From Candidatus Hodarchaeota archaeon (GTDB taxonomy: Archaea > Asgardarchaeota > Heimdallarchaeia > Hodarchaeales > Hodarchaeaceae), in assembly GCA_016840305.1 (NCBI GenBank), contig JAEOSP010000029.1, forward strand, positions 1 through 8,567: a stretch of 8,567 nt of DNA, in the 5' to 3' direction. The notes under the pieces were generated by a model that ran no database searches, was not told where the DNA came from, and was given only the letters and a program-made list of their open reading frames with translations. The position numbers were made by a program, and so were the translations under genes. Positions 1 to 5,972 of the stretch are shown here, piece by piece; position 1 is the first letter of the stretch; each line of letters begins with the position of its first letter.

Positions 1-443
1 GGTATGAAGTTATTGTTAAAGAGATAAATCCAGGGGTAGTTTATGAGGATAAAGACCTTTCAGTAATGGCCATTCATGTTAATCATGGTTCTTGGCCTGC
101 TTATGGGTTCAAATTTATAACTCCTGAAAAAACAATCGTAATATCGGGGGACATAACTCCAACACCTAATTTTATAAAATTCGCGAAGGAATGTGATATA
201 TTGATTCATGAAGTATATTCTGCGATTGGTTTGAAGAATAGGAATGCAGAATGGATACGTTATCATTCTACTTATCATACCTCATCTTACGAGTTGGGAA
301 AGCTCGCAAATGAAATCAATCCTAAGATTCTAGTTCTTTATCACCAACTTTTTATGGGAAGAACAGACTCAAATCTTTTAAAAGAGGTTCGTAAATTTTA
401 TTCAGTGGAGATTGTCTCGGGGAAGGATTTAGATGTTTTTTAA
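1..443 (+). CDS. MBL-fold metallo-hydrolase, RNase Z-like (3' part only)
   Basis: This is the C-terminal part of a gene that begins before the window. The reading frame is open from base 3 and gives 146 codons before TAA at 441-443, so the ATG at 66 is an internal Met rather than the start. Visible landmarks of the RNase Z/arylsulfatase-like branch of the metallo-beta-lactamase superfamily are, in window numbering, the His in HVNHGSWPAYGFKF (residue 28), the bridging Asp of the ISGD motif (residue 50), the Ile-His-Glu segment after it (residue 69), a YHTSSYELGKLA block (His92) matching the 'HxTxxxAgxxA' block of RNase Z relatives, and the final metal His in LVLYHQL (residue 114). The N-terminal HxHxDH motif is upstream and unseen. 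Members bind two zinc ions and hydrolyse phosphodiesters or other esters; the substrate cannot be read here, and a true tRNA 3' processing role is only one possibility. Confidence 0.88.
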   Translation, partial: YEVIVKEINPGVVYEDKDLSVMAIHVNHGSWPAYGFKFITPEKTIVISGDITPTPNFIKFAKECDILIHEVYSAIGLKNRNAEWIRYHSTYHTSSYELGKLANEINPKILVLYHQLFMGRTDSNLLKEVRKFYSVEIVSGKDLDVF

Positions 444-524
444 TCTTCTGGACAGTTGACACAACAGATTTTTATTAGCAACTCTTAAATCTGTCTTTAC
501 TGCTTCTTGGGATTGTTTTTTAAA

Positions 525-1670
525 ATGCAATACAGAAAATTAGGTAAAACAGGAAAAAAGGTTTCTGCTCTGGGTTTTGGCTGTATGCGTCTTCCTACAG
601 AACAGCTGGGAGATCCTAAAATTGATAGGGAAAAAGCTATCGCTTTAATACGAAAAGGTATTGATGCTGGAATAAATTACGTGGATACTGCTTTTCCATA
701 CCATAAGGGCGAGAGTGAAATTGTCTTAGGTTTTGCTTTGAAGGATGGGTATAGAGAAAAGGTTATTTTGGCTACAAAAATACCTGTCGGGATGCCAGAA
801 TTCTCTGAAACTGATCATTATGATGATTATCTCGATAAGCAATTGAAAAAACTTGATGTGGACTACTTAGATTTCTATTTATTTCATGGAATCAATGGAA
901 AAGTCTTCAAAGAAAAAATTCTGGAATTAAATTTAATAGAAAGAGCTCAGGCCGCTAAAAAAGCCGGAAAAATCAAACATATTGCTTTCTCATTTCATGA
1001 TAAACCTGAAGTCTTGAAAGAAATTATTAATACAGGACACTTCGATCTAATGCTTGTGCAATATAATATTGTAGATCAAGTGAATGAAGAGATGATAGCA
1101 TACGCTGCAGAGAAAGGAATGGGTGTGGCTATTATGGGACCAGTAGGAGGAGGTCGATTAGCAGGAAGCCCACCTGAATCTATGAAAGATTGGTTATCAG
1201 AAGGGAAAGATACTTTTGTAGATTTAGCTCTCAAATTTGTACTTTCGAACCCTAATGTGTCAGTTGCCCTTTCTGGTATGGGTTCTGATGAGATGTTGGA
1301 AGATAATTTAGCATTAACCTCCAAAGAGGATTATAACGTAATAACTGAAGAAGAAAAAGAACGGATTCAGAAGATTGCAGACAAATTCAAGGATTTATCT
1401 GATAATATTTGTACAGGCTGCGGCTACTGTATGCCATGCCCAAATGAGGTTAGTATCAAAAATATATTCAATTATATGATACGATATCAAATTTATGGAC
1501 GTGAAGAAGATGCAAAGCTTTTCTATTCACAAATTGGAAAAGTTAGATGGTCTCCTGGGAAAGATGCGACTGCCTGCATAGAATGTGGAGAATGCTTGGA
1601 GAAGTGTCCACAAAATATTCCAATTATTGACCAATTAAAGGAAGCACACCAGCTATTGGGTTCAACCTAG
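525..1670 (+). CDS. Aldo/keto reductase with C-terminal 4Fe-4S ferredoxin-like domain
   Basis: A complete 381-aa oxidoreductase of the COG1453 type. Residues 1-285 form the AKR TIM barrel: it opens with MQYRKLGKTGKKVSALGFG, and the catalytic tetrad is visible as Asp54 and Tyr59 (in YVDTAFPYH), Lys85 (ATKIP) and His121 (LFHG). The C-terminal part carries two cysteine clusters, C296-C299-C302-C305-P and C351-C354-C357-C361-P, each typical of a 4Fe-4S site. These suggest electron exchange with ferredoxin as well as, or instead of, simple NAD(P)H chemistry. The substrate is unknown and the location is cytosolic. I chose the ATG at 525 because the family starts at this Met; a TTG at 507 would only add six unrelated residues. 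A weak TATA-like TTAAAT at 485-490 fits a start of transcription just before 525. The gene lies 81 bases after the upstream MBL gene and may or may not share its transcript. A pyrimidine-rich tract follows the stop. Confidence 0.95.
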   Translation: MQYRKLGKTGKKVSALGFGCMRLPTEQLGDPKIDREKAIALIRKGIDAGINYVDTAFPYHKGESEIVLGFALKDGYREKVILATKIPVGMPEFSETDHYDDYLDKQLKKLDVDYLDFYLFHGINGKVFKEKILELNLIERAQAAKKAGKIKHIAFSFHDKPEVLKEIINTGHFDLMLVQYNIVDQVNEEMIAYAAEKGMGVAIMGPVGGGRLAGSPPESMKDWLSEGKDTFVDLALKFVLSNPNVSVALSGMGSDEMLEDNLALTSKEDYNVITEEEKERIQKIADKFKDLSDNICTGCGYCMPCPNEVSIKNIFNYMIRYQIYGREEDAKLFYSQIGKVRWSPGKDATACIECGECLEKCPQNIPIIDQLKEAHQLLGST

Positions 1671-1745
1671 CAAGTTTCACTTTCTTCTTCTCACGAGAAT
1701 ACCAAATACGCAAGAGAGTAAAATACTACTGCACTGATCGAAGAA

Positions 1746-1755
1746 TTTATTATAT
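1746..1755 (+). promoter_or_regulatory. TATA-like box upstream of the membrane-tethered MBL gene
   Basis: The AT-only stretch TTTATTATAT is a good archaeal TATA element. Transcription would be expected to start about 26 bases downstream, near 1776. That is after the ATG at 1768 but before the ATG at 1843, which supports the shorter form of the following gene. Confidence 0.45.
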
Positions 1756-1830
1756 CAACAAAAATAAATGGAGCTAAAATCTTCCTATATCAATAATAGT
1801 TTTATTCAAACTATTCTAACTAATCTGTTG

Positions 1831-1835
1831 AAGGA
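1831..1835 (+). promoter_or_regulatory. Shine-Dalgarno-like AAGGA deciding the start at 1843
   Basis: AAGGA lies seven bases before the ATG at 1843. The alternative ATG at 1768 has no such site in front of it. Confidence 0.45.
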
Positions 1836-1842
1836 AAAATTG

Positions 1843-2826
1843 ATGTTCCATTCTCATTCACCTAAACAAGTAAAAAATTGTACCTTTATACTAATTATAT
1901 TCATTTTTTTATCCCTTTTTACAATTACCAACTTTTCTAAAGGAGTAATTCCATCTTTCAAGGGGGAAAATAATGTAGATTCAGTTGAATCTGTAAGTAT
2001 TACTGTATTAATTGACAATAATCCAAGTGGATCCTATAACGCTCCTTGGGGAGTTAGCATGCTAGTGGAAACTCCTTCTAACAAAATTCTTTTTGACAGT
2101 GGGCCTGATAAGGATGATTTGGAGGCAAATGCAGAAGCAATGGGTGTTTCAATTGATGACGTTGATTTTATCATTGTCTCCCATGAACACTCGGATCACG
2201 TGGATGGATTAGATTATTTTGATAATAATACAAACAGTGAAATTAAAGCTAATCTTGAGGTATATGTACCTTCAGGAATGAATTCAGGAACGAAAGCTTC
2301 GATTGAATTTCTCGGACTTGTTCTACATGAACTTGATTCTACTACAAATCTTGGTAATGGTCTTTTTATTATTGGTCAGCTTGCAGGACCACCTTATGAG
2401 CATGCTTTAGCAGTAAATGTGACTGACGTTGGACTGGTAATATTAGTAGGCTGTAGCCATCCTGGTGTAAATAATATCGTTGCTAAAGCTGTTGAGGATT
2501 TACATACTACTCCTTATGCCGTTCTTGGAGGATTTCACGAGGCTAACAGTAATGAACAGGAAGTATCGAATCTTATCGATTCCTTATTGAATTTATCACT
2601 CTCTCAGATCTATCCTTTTCATTGCAGTGGAGATTTAATCAGAAATTATCTGCATACAACATACCCAGAATTGTACAGCGAGGTATGTGTTGGAACAAAG
2701 CTATTATTTAGTGAAGAAGCCATTTCATCCACCACAAAGGTTACGACTGGTTATGTTTCTGGATTATTCTGTCTAATTCCTCTTGTACTTATTGTTAGAA
2801 AGGGTAAAGGAAAAAATCAGATATAG
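1843..2826 (+). CDS. Membrane-tethered, extracytoplasmic MBL-fold hydrolase (COG1237 family)
   Basis: Family: metallo-beta-lactamase-fold proteins related to the archaeal '7,8-dihydropterin-6-methyl-4-(beta-D-ribofuranosyl)aminobenzene-5'-phosphate synthase' group. In 327-aa numbering the order is: basic N terminus; hydrophobic helix 13-31; FDSG with Asp85; VSHEHSDHVDG with His114, His116, Asp118 and His119; GCSHPGVNNIV with His206; GGFHEAN with His232; PFHCSGD with His260; VGTKLLF; then a second hydrophobic helix at about 304-318 and a basic tail (RKGKGK). All metal ligands and the family's GCSH, GGFH and HCSG signatures are intact, so the enzyme should be active. Positive charges before helix 1 and after helix 2 place the catalytic domain outside the cell. 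This argues against a cofactor-synthesis role and for an unknown surface hydrolase. An ATG at 1768 is also in frame (352 aa), but 1843 gives a normal signal-anchor length, has an SD, and lies downstream of the predicted transcription start. The substrate is unknown. Confidence 0.9.
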   Translation: MFHSHSPKQVKNCTFILIIFIFLSLFTITNFSKGVIPSFKGENNVDSVESVSITVLIDNNPSGSYNAPWGVSMLVETPSNKILFDSGPDKDDLEANAEAMGVSIDDVDFIIVSHEHSDHVDGLDYFDNNTNSEIKANLEVYVPSGMNSGTKASIEFLGLVLHELDSTTNLGNGLFIIGQLAGPPYEHALAVNVTDVGLVILVGCSHPGVNNIVAKAVEDLHTTPYAVLGGFHEANSNEQEVSNLIDSLLNLSLSQIYPFHCSGDLIRNYLHTTYPELYSEVCVGTKLLFSEEAISSTTKVTTGYVSGLFCLIPLVLIVRKGKGKNQI

Positions 2827-2885
2827 TGTACGATATTAAGGGATACACAGGTTTTGTCGGATTTCTAATCTCGCAGGACAGCTCC

Positions 2886-2904
2886 TTATCCACCGTTTGG
2901 ATAA
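2886..2904 (+). terminator. Hairpin between convergent genes
   Basis: TTATCC and GGATAA form a perfect 6-bp stem around a 7-base loop, followed by ATTTTAA. It lies in the 125-base gap between the stop of the MBL gene and the stop of the converging regulator gene, where a terminator is expected. The short stem and weak U-tract keep confidence low. Confidence 0.35.
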
Positions 2905-2951
2905 ATTTTAACCTTAATTTGTATCTGTCAGTTTTTCGAGGAGAGCTAATC

Positions 2952-3632
2952 TTAGATCAATGCATCAAAGAGGGTCATAGGTCGTCCCGTACTTCCTCTT
3001 CTATCAGAATACTTAGTTATCAGTTCTTTAAATTCTAATCGACGTAAACTATCATAAATTGAACTCCTAGCAACCCCTGTTACTTCAACTAATTCTGAAC
3101 GAGTTAACGGACCATATGATAGAAGAATTTCCAGGAGTTTTCTATCTAGTTCATGAACTAAAACACGTCTATCATCAAGAGCGTAATTAACTTTCTTAGT
3201 CGATCGCTGTAATAAGAGAAATTTAAGTAAAAGGGAGTCGGTACAAGTTTCTAATGCCATTAATTCTTCCAAAGATTTCTTTCGAATCAGACCGATGACC
3301 TTTGATATTGAAGAAGTTACAGGTAATTCTAAAAATTCACAGAAGCCATTGATTTCGACATTTAGCTGATTTAATTGCAGAAAATCAGTTGAAAATAGAG
3401 CTAATACGTTTTTGATTTCTTCTAATCGTAGGTAATAATAATAATGACGTTTCATAGGATATAACGAAGGTAGTTCTAATTCTTCTTGCATTTTTTTGAG
3501 AGAATTCCATGTCTCCTTTACACGGTCCTCCGAAAATTCTCTTTTCATCTCAAGTAGTCTTTTAAGGTCTTTTAACTCGTTTTCTTCGCGTTTTTTATCC
3601 GTTCTTGAGGATGTTATGCCTGCGTAAGTCAT
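2952..3632 (-). CDS. Winged-helix transcriptional regulator (TrmB/MarR-like C-terminal domain)
   Basis: A 226-aa protein with a C-terminal winged helix-turn-helix at about residues 160-222. It contains LLEILLSYGPLTRSELVEVT as the first helices, a recognition helix ARSSIYDSLRRLEFKELI (188-205), and a wing with Arg/Gly-rich turn RRGSTGRPMT (211-220). This pattern is common in archaeal TrmB/MarR/PadR-type DNA-binding proteins. The first 150 residues are strongly charged and helical (Lys/Glu-rich stretch 10-55, then a tyrosine run YYYYL at 64-68) and match no effector domain I recognise; they may serve in dimerisation. There is no membrane segment, so it should act on DNA in the cytoplasm. It converges with the MBL gene and stands alone as a transcription unit. 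The ATG at 3632 is supported by a TATA-like element centred 26 bases upstream, implying a leaderless mRNA. Target genes are unknown. Confidence 0.8.
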   Translation of the reverse strand: MTYAGITSSRTDKKREENELKDLKRLLEMKREFSEDRVKETWNSLKKMQEELELPSLYPMKRHYYYYLRLEEIKNVLALFSTDFLQLNQLNVEINGFCEFLELPVTSSISKVIGLIRKKSLEELMALETCTDSLLLKFLLLQRSTKKVNYALDDRRVLVHELDRKLLEILLSYGPLTRSELVEVTGVARSSIYDSLRRLEFKELITKYSDRRGSTGRPMTLFDALI

Positions 3633-3653
3633 AATTACTCACTTATCCGTTTT

Positions 3654-3662
3654 TTTATTAAT
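3654..3662 (-). promoter_or_regulatory. TATA-like box of the 226-aa regulator
   Basis: Read on the minus strand this is ATTAATAAA, centred about 26 bases before the ATG at 3632. Transcription would begin at or next to the start codon (leaderless). Confidence 0.45.
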
Positions 3663-3844
3663 GCTTAATTCTAGCGATCTGTTACTTCTAATACACTATA
3701 TGATTCTCTCCTCTCATTAAGTAAGAAGATCGTCAAAAATGACATTTCTCTCCACCCCCAGTCACTTTGTGATTTTTGAGGAAGAATGGAACTGAGATTT
3801 TTCGCTTGAAATGGTAAATGGAATATTGAGAGGTAAGAAAAGAG

Positions 3845-3881
3845 GTCCAATAAATATTTAAATTATTGACCAATTGAAGGA
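3845..3881 (+). pseudogene. Short decayed remnant resembling the 3' end of the aldo/keto reductase
   Basis: This stretch aligns without gaps to bases 1606-1642 of the aldo/keto reductase gene at 32 of 37 positions, including a 15-base exact match (AATTATTGACCAATT at 3861-3875). Translated in the matching frame it reads PINI-stop-IIDQLKE against PQNIPIIDQLKE in the reductase, so the C-terminal residues are kept but a stop codon interrupts. Upstream bases show no convincing further similarity, and the cysteines are absent. It is most simply the end of a lost paralogue or a small duplicated fragment. The match is short, so chance similarity in AT-rich DNA cannot be excluded. Confidence 0.35.
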
Positions 3882-3946
3882 GTACCCAGACTGTTGTCTT
3901 GTTGATCATCCCAGTGATTAATAAGTTTCAGCTGGATCAGACGATA

Positions 3947-5404
3947 TTATTCTCGATGATGATAAGTATCGGCTAAAGAAATACCCCATTTGAAGTGATC
4001 AACAGCACTGGCAATCTTATAGTAGATTTTAACATCATATTCATTGCGAATAAGATCAATTTTACGAACAAACGGCTTAATCCATTTATTAGGAAGTTTT
4101 AAATAACCAAAGTAAGTATTAGGGCTTTCTTCTTGCTGAGTGAATACATCAATTTTAGGAAAAGTAAGGAGATGAGAAAGCCAAGGGATTTCTTTATCAA
4201 CATCAGATATAAAGAAGAATATGGATAAATCTAGGCCAATGTTGAAAAATTGATGTGTTTTAGTCGTTAAGCCTACCTCTGAATACTCTTTCAACCGATT
4301 AGAAATCTCTAACCGATTTACTTTAATACTTGCACTGAAACTATTGAGATTTTTGAAGCTACCTTCTCTGACAATAAAATCAAGAATTTTAAAATCAGCT
4401 CTTGTTAATTCACGAAATGATTCAAAAGTTGGATCTAGAGCCATATTAACATCAGTAGATGGAGTACTAATTCCGATTTTTGGCTGTGCAAAGAAAAATG
4501 GTGGTGGAGTTTTCCACATGTCTTCCCCTGGATTCAATCCAGAAAGATTCCAAGAGGTAACTCGGCGACTTAAGTTGTTGGATACTAAAATATCCAACTT
4601 TTCTTGGAGAGCTGACTGAACCTCGTACTGTGTTGAAGGAATCTGCACAATACTGAAATTTCCTACAAATAAATTACTTGAAAATAAAAGATATTTCTGG
4701 AACTTTTTCGGAAATTCGTTTGAATGAACAAGTAGTCGGGTTTCATAACCAAGTTTTCCCATATCAAGAAAATGTGAAGTTCTAACAAGCTGTAATAGAC
4801 GTATCACCTTCAAACGACGAATAATGGTTCGTTTTGAAACATCAAGAACTTCAGCAAATGACTTATTTTCTGGATTTTTGAACAACAATGATTTTAATGG
4901 TTGCAATGTCTGATGTGCTTTAAGTAAATCAATATCTACATCATCTAAAGGTACTGTGAAGTTTGTAAATACTGGAAAGATTATTTCATGCAGTTCTTCT
5001 CTATTTCCCTTAATTAATCCTGTTCTGAGTTGTGTAAGAATATCAAACAGGAGGCTTTTGTCATGATAAGTTATTTCATATAATACTAAGGTTAGAGGGA
5101 ATAAGAATCCCCCGCGTTCATTCCATTTTAAGTAAATTGAAGCAAAAGCATCAATCCAACCCTGATGATGTTGTAAATTGCCCCCATTCTTATATTTATT
5201 AAAGAACGGCATAATGTGTGAATCTAGTATAGACTGACTTATTGTGAGGGCATTTTCAAGCGTAGCTTCCTCGGTCAATTTGTGAATTTCGTACCATATA
5301 TCGAGTATATCAAGTACATATTTGTGTACTTGTTGCTTCGAATTTTGTCGGACACTTTCGAAGGTTTCTGGAATTCTACGCTTTTCCTGTGTTCTTTGGC
5401 TCAT
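3947..5404 (-). CDS. Tandem winged-helix regulator with two sensor-like domains
   Basis: A 485-aa soluble protein without recognised overall family. Residues 1-155 are a helical N-terminal domain. Residues about 157-207 form a first winged helix (LLKAHQTLQPL, then recognition-like SKRTIIRRLKVIRLLQLV at 190-207). A beta-rich segment follows (208-290), then a linker with a Pro/Phe run (PPPFFF at 300-305). A second winged helix occupies about 333-380 (LTRADFKILDFIV, then VNRLEISNRLKEYSEVGL at 362-379), followed by a second beta-rich domain (381-470). The two halves resemble each other directly after the helices: RTSHFLDMG (208-216) against KTHQFFNIG (382-390). This suggests an internal duplication of an Lrp/AsnC-like 'helix-turn-helix plus ligand/oligomerisation' unit. 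Role inferred: DNA-binding transcription regulator in the cytoplasm. The ATG at 5404 follows a TATA-like box placed for leaderless transcription. It is divergent from a small secreted-peptide gene, a layout typical of a regulator controlling its neighbour. Confidence 0.75.
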   Translation of the reverse strand: MSQRTQEKRRIPETFESVRQNSKQQVHKYVLDILDIWYEIHKLTEEATLENALTISQSILDSHIMPFFNKYKNGGNLQHHQGWIDAFASIYLKWNERGGFLFPLTLVLYEITYHDKSLLFDILTQLRTGLIKGNREELHEIIFPVFTNFTVPLDDVDIDLLKAHQTLQPLKSLLFKNPENKSFAEVLDVSKRTIIRRLKVIRLLQLVRTSHFLDMGKLGYETRLLVHSNEFPKKFQKYLLFSSNLFVGNFSIVQIPSTQYEVQSALQEKLDILVSNNLSRRVTSWNLSGLNPGEDMWKTPPPFFFAQPKIGISTPSTDVNMALDPTFESFRELTRADFKILDFIVREGSFKNLNSFSASIKVNRLEISNRLKEYSEVGLTTKTHQFFNIGLDLSIFFFISDVDKEIPWLSHLLTFPKIDVFTQQEESPNTYFGYLKLPNKWIKPFVRKIDLIRNEYDVKIYYKIASAVDHFKWGISLADTYHHRE

Positions 5405-5427
5405 CTCTGTATTATGGTATGTCAGCC

Positions 5428-5437
5428 ATATACTTAA
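5428..5437 (-). promoter_or_regulatory. TATA-like box of the 485-aa regulator
   Basis: The minus strand reads TTAAGTATAT, centred about 27 bases before the ATG at 5404, so the mRNA would begin at or within two bases of the start codon. Confidence 0.5.
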
Positions 5438-5487
5438 AAGGATATCTAGAGAAAATATACGTAATCTCGTCTAGACAATATTTCCGG

Positions 5488-5499
5488 ATAAATATATGA
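5488..5499 (+). promoter_or_regulatory. TATA-like box of the small secreted-peptide gene
   Basis: ATAAATATATGA is a strong archaeal TATA match. A start 26 bases downstream (near 5520) would give a leader of about 13 bases that just contains the Shine-Dalgarno at 5521. It lies about 50 bases from the divergent TATA box of the regulator, so one bound protein could influence both promoters. Confidence 0.55.
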
Positions 5500-5520
5500 A
5501 AATGACGACTTAAATTGAAA

Positions 5521-5525
5521 AGGTG
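5521..5525 (+). promoter_or_regulatory. Shine-Dalgarno AGGTG of the small peptide gene
   Basis: AGGTG matches the core archaeal ribosome-binding sequence GGAGGTGA and lies seven bases before the ATG at 5533. Such a site in AT-rich non-coding DNA is good evidence that the short frame is translated. Confidence 0.6.
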
Positions 5526-5532
5526 TAAAAAA

Positions 5533-5682
5533 ATGGATAAAAAACTTAGAATAAGAGATAAAGATGATGCAAAAGTTTTATTTTTGAAAATGCTCCCACT
5601 ATTGTTCATGATACTAATGTTCTTAGTTTCAACAACCGTAGGCGCGGGCTGGAGTGGACCTCTAGGCTCTGGTATTGACTAG
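5533..5682 (+). CDS. Small secreted or membrane peptide precursor, 49 aa
   Basis: The frame encodes a charged N terminus (MDKKLRIRDKDDAK), a hydrophobic helix at about residues 15-35 (VLFLKMLPLLFMILMFLVS), a signal-peptidase-like end VGA (Val36 at -3, Ala38 at -1), and an 11-residue tail GWSGPLGSGID. This is the shape of an exported peptide precursor. After cleavage only a Gly/Ser-rich peptide with one Trp and one Pro would be released; without cleavage the tail would hang outside a membrane-anchored helix. Expression signals are complete: a TATA box at 5488-5499, SD AGGTG at seven bases, and a T-tract directly after the TAG stop. It lies alone between two minus-strand genes and is divergent from the tandem winged-helix regulator. 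No family is recognised. Possible roles are a signalling peptide, an antimicrobial or modified peptide, or a small membrane protein. The remains of a longer secreted protein are less likely, because no continuation is found downstream. Confidence 0.6.
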   Translation: MDKKLRIRDKDDAKVLFLKMLPLLFMILMFLVSTTVGAGWSGPLGSGID

Positions 5683-5685
5683 ATG

Positions 5686-5691
5686 TTTTTT
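5686..5691 (+). terminator. T-tract after the small peptide gene
   Basis: Six T residues begin three bases after the stop codon. Short U-tracts without a stable hairpin are sufficient for archaeal termination. Confidence 0.4.
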
Positions 5692-5757
5692 CAAAAAGCT
5701 TTAGCTTCTTTAATTGTCTTAGACTAAAAAAATTGATTGGTAGCAAAAATTTCCGAT

Positions 5758-5834
5758 TGTGAGCGAATCTCACATCTGATCGACAAAACGTTATTTTGGT
5801 CGTAAATCCATTTTTTACTAGGCATTTTGGTAAA
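5758..5834. other. Three successive hairpins in the convergent intergenic region
   Basis: Three inverted repeats follow each other: TGTGAG/CTCACA (5758-5774, 5-base loop); CGACAAAA/TTTTGGTCG (5781-5802, one bulged G); and TTTACTA/TGGTAAA (5814-5834, one G-U pair, 7-base loop). A T6 run sits at 5811-5816 after the second. They lie in the 290-base gap (5683-5972) between the convergent small peptide gene and the DUF6144-like gene. They could be terminators for either side or part of a small structured RNA. The rest of the gap is AT-rich with no gene seen. Confidence 0.4.
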
Positions 5835-5972
5835 TATTATTATTCTAAATTTAATATTTTAAAACACTTTCTCACAGCCTTTGAATCCGAGAAAGAGGTC
5901 AAATTTTCTGTTAAGGTTGGTATAAAATTAATTTTCTCTTTTATTTCACAAATCTCTCCAATATCAGTGTGA

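Larger units (their letters stand above)
3633..3946. other. Non-coding gap between two regulator genes
   Basis: About 314 bases lie between the start of the 226-aa regulator and the stop of the 485-aa regulator. They contain the promoter of the former and the reductase-like remnant. Beyond these I see only small inverted repeats (for example TCAC-TTT-GTGA followed by TTTTT near 3763-3778) and no convincing gene. Confidence 0.5.

Noticed and set aside
60..278. Minus-strand frame of 72 aa
   Set aside because: It is antisense to the MBL-fold coding region, whose conserved motifs cover the same bases.
1076..1324. Minus-strand frame of 82 aa
   Set aside because: It lies entirely opposite the aldo/keto reductase barrel and has no expression signals.
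2826..3038. Plus-strand frame of 70 aa starting with GTG overlapping the MBL stop
   Set aside because: It runs through the convergent hairpin and into the antisense of the 226-aa regulator, with no domain and no ribosome-binding site.
4344..4619. Plus-strand frame of 91 aa
   Set aside because: It is a shadow of the 485-aa regulator gene.
5412..5609. Minus-strand hydrophobic frame of 65 aa
   Set aside because: It is antisense to the promoter and signal-peptide part of the small plus-strand gene. Its hydrophobicity comes from reading the lysine- and leucine-coding bases backwards, and it would displace the well-formed promoters on both strands.
5683..5727. A 14-codon frame (MFFQKALASLIVLD) directly after the small peptide gene
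   Set aside because: It is too short and has no ribosome-binding site. The T-tract inside it is better explained as a terminator.
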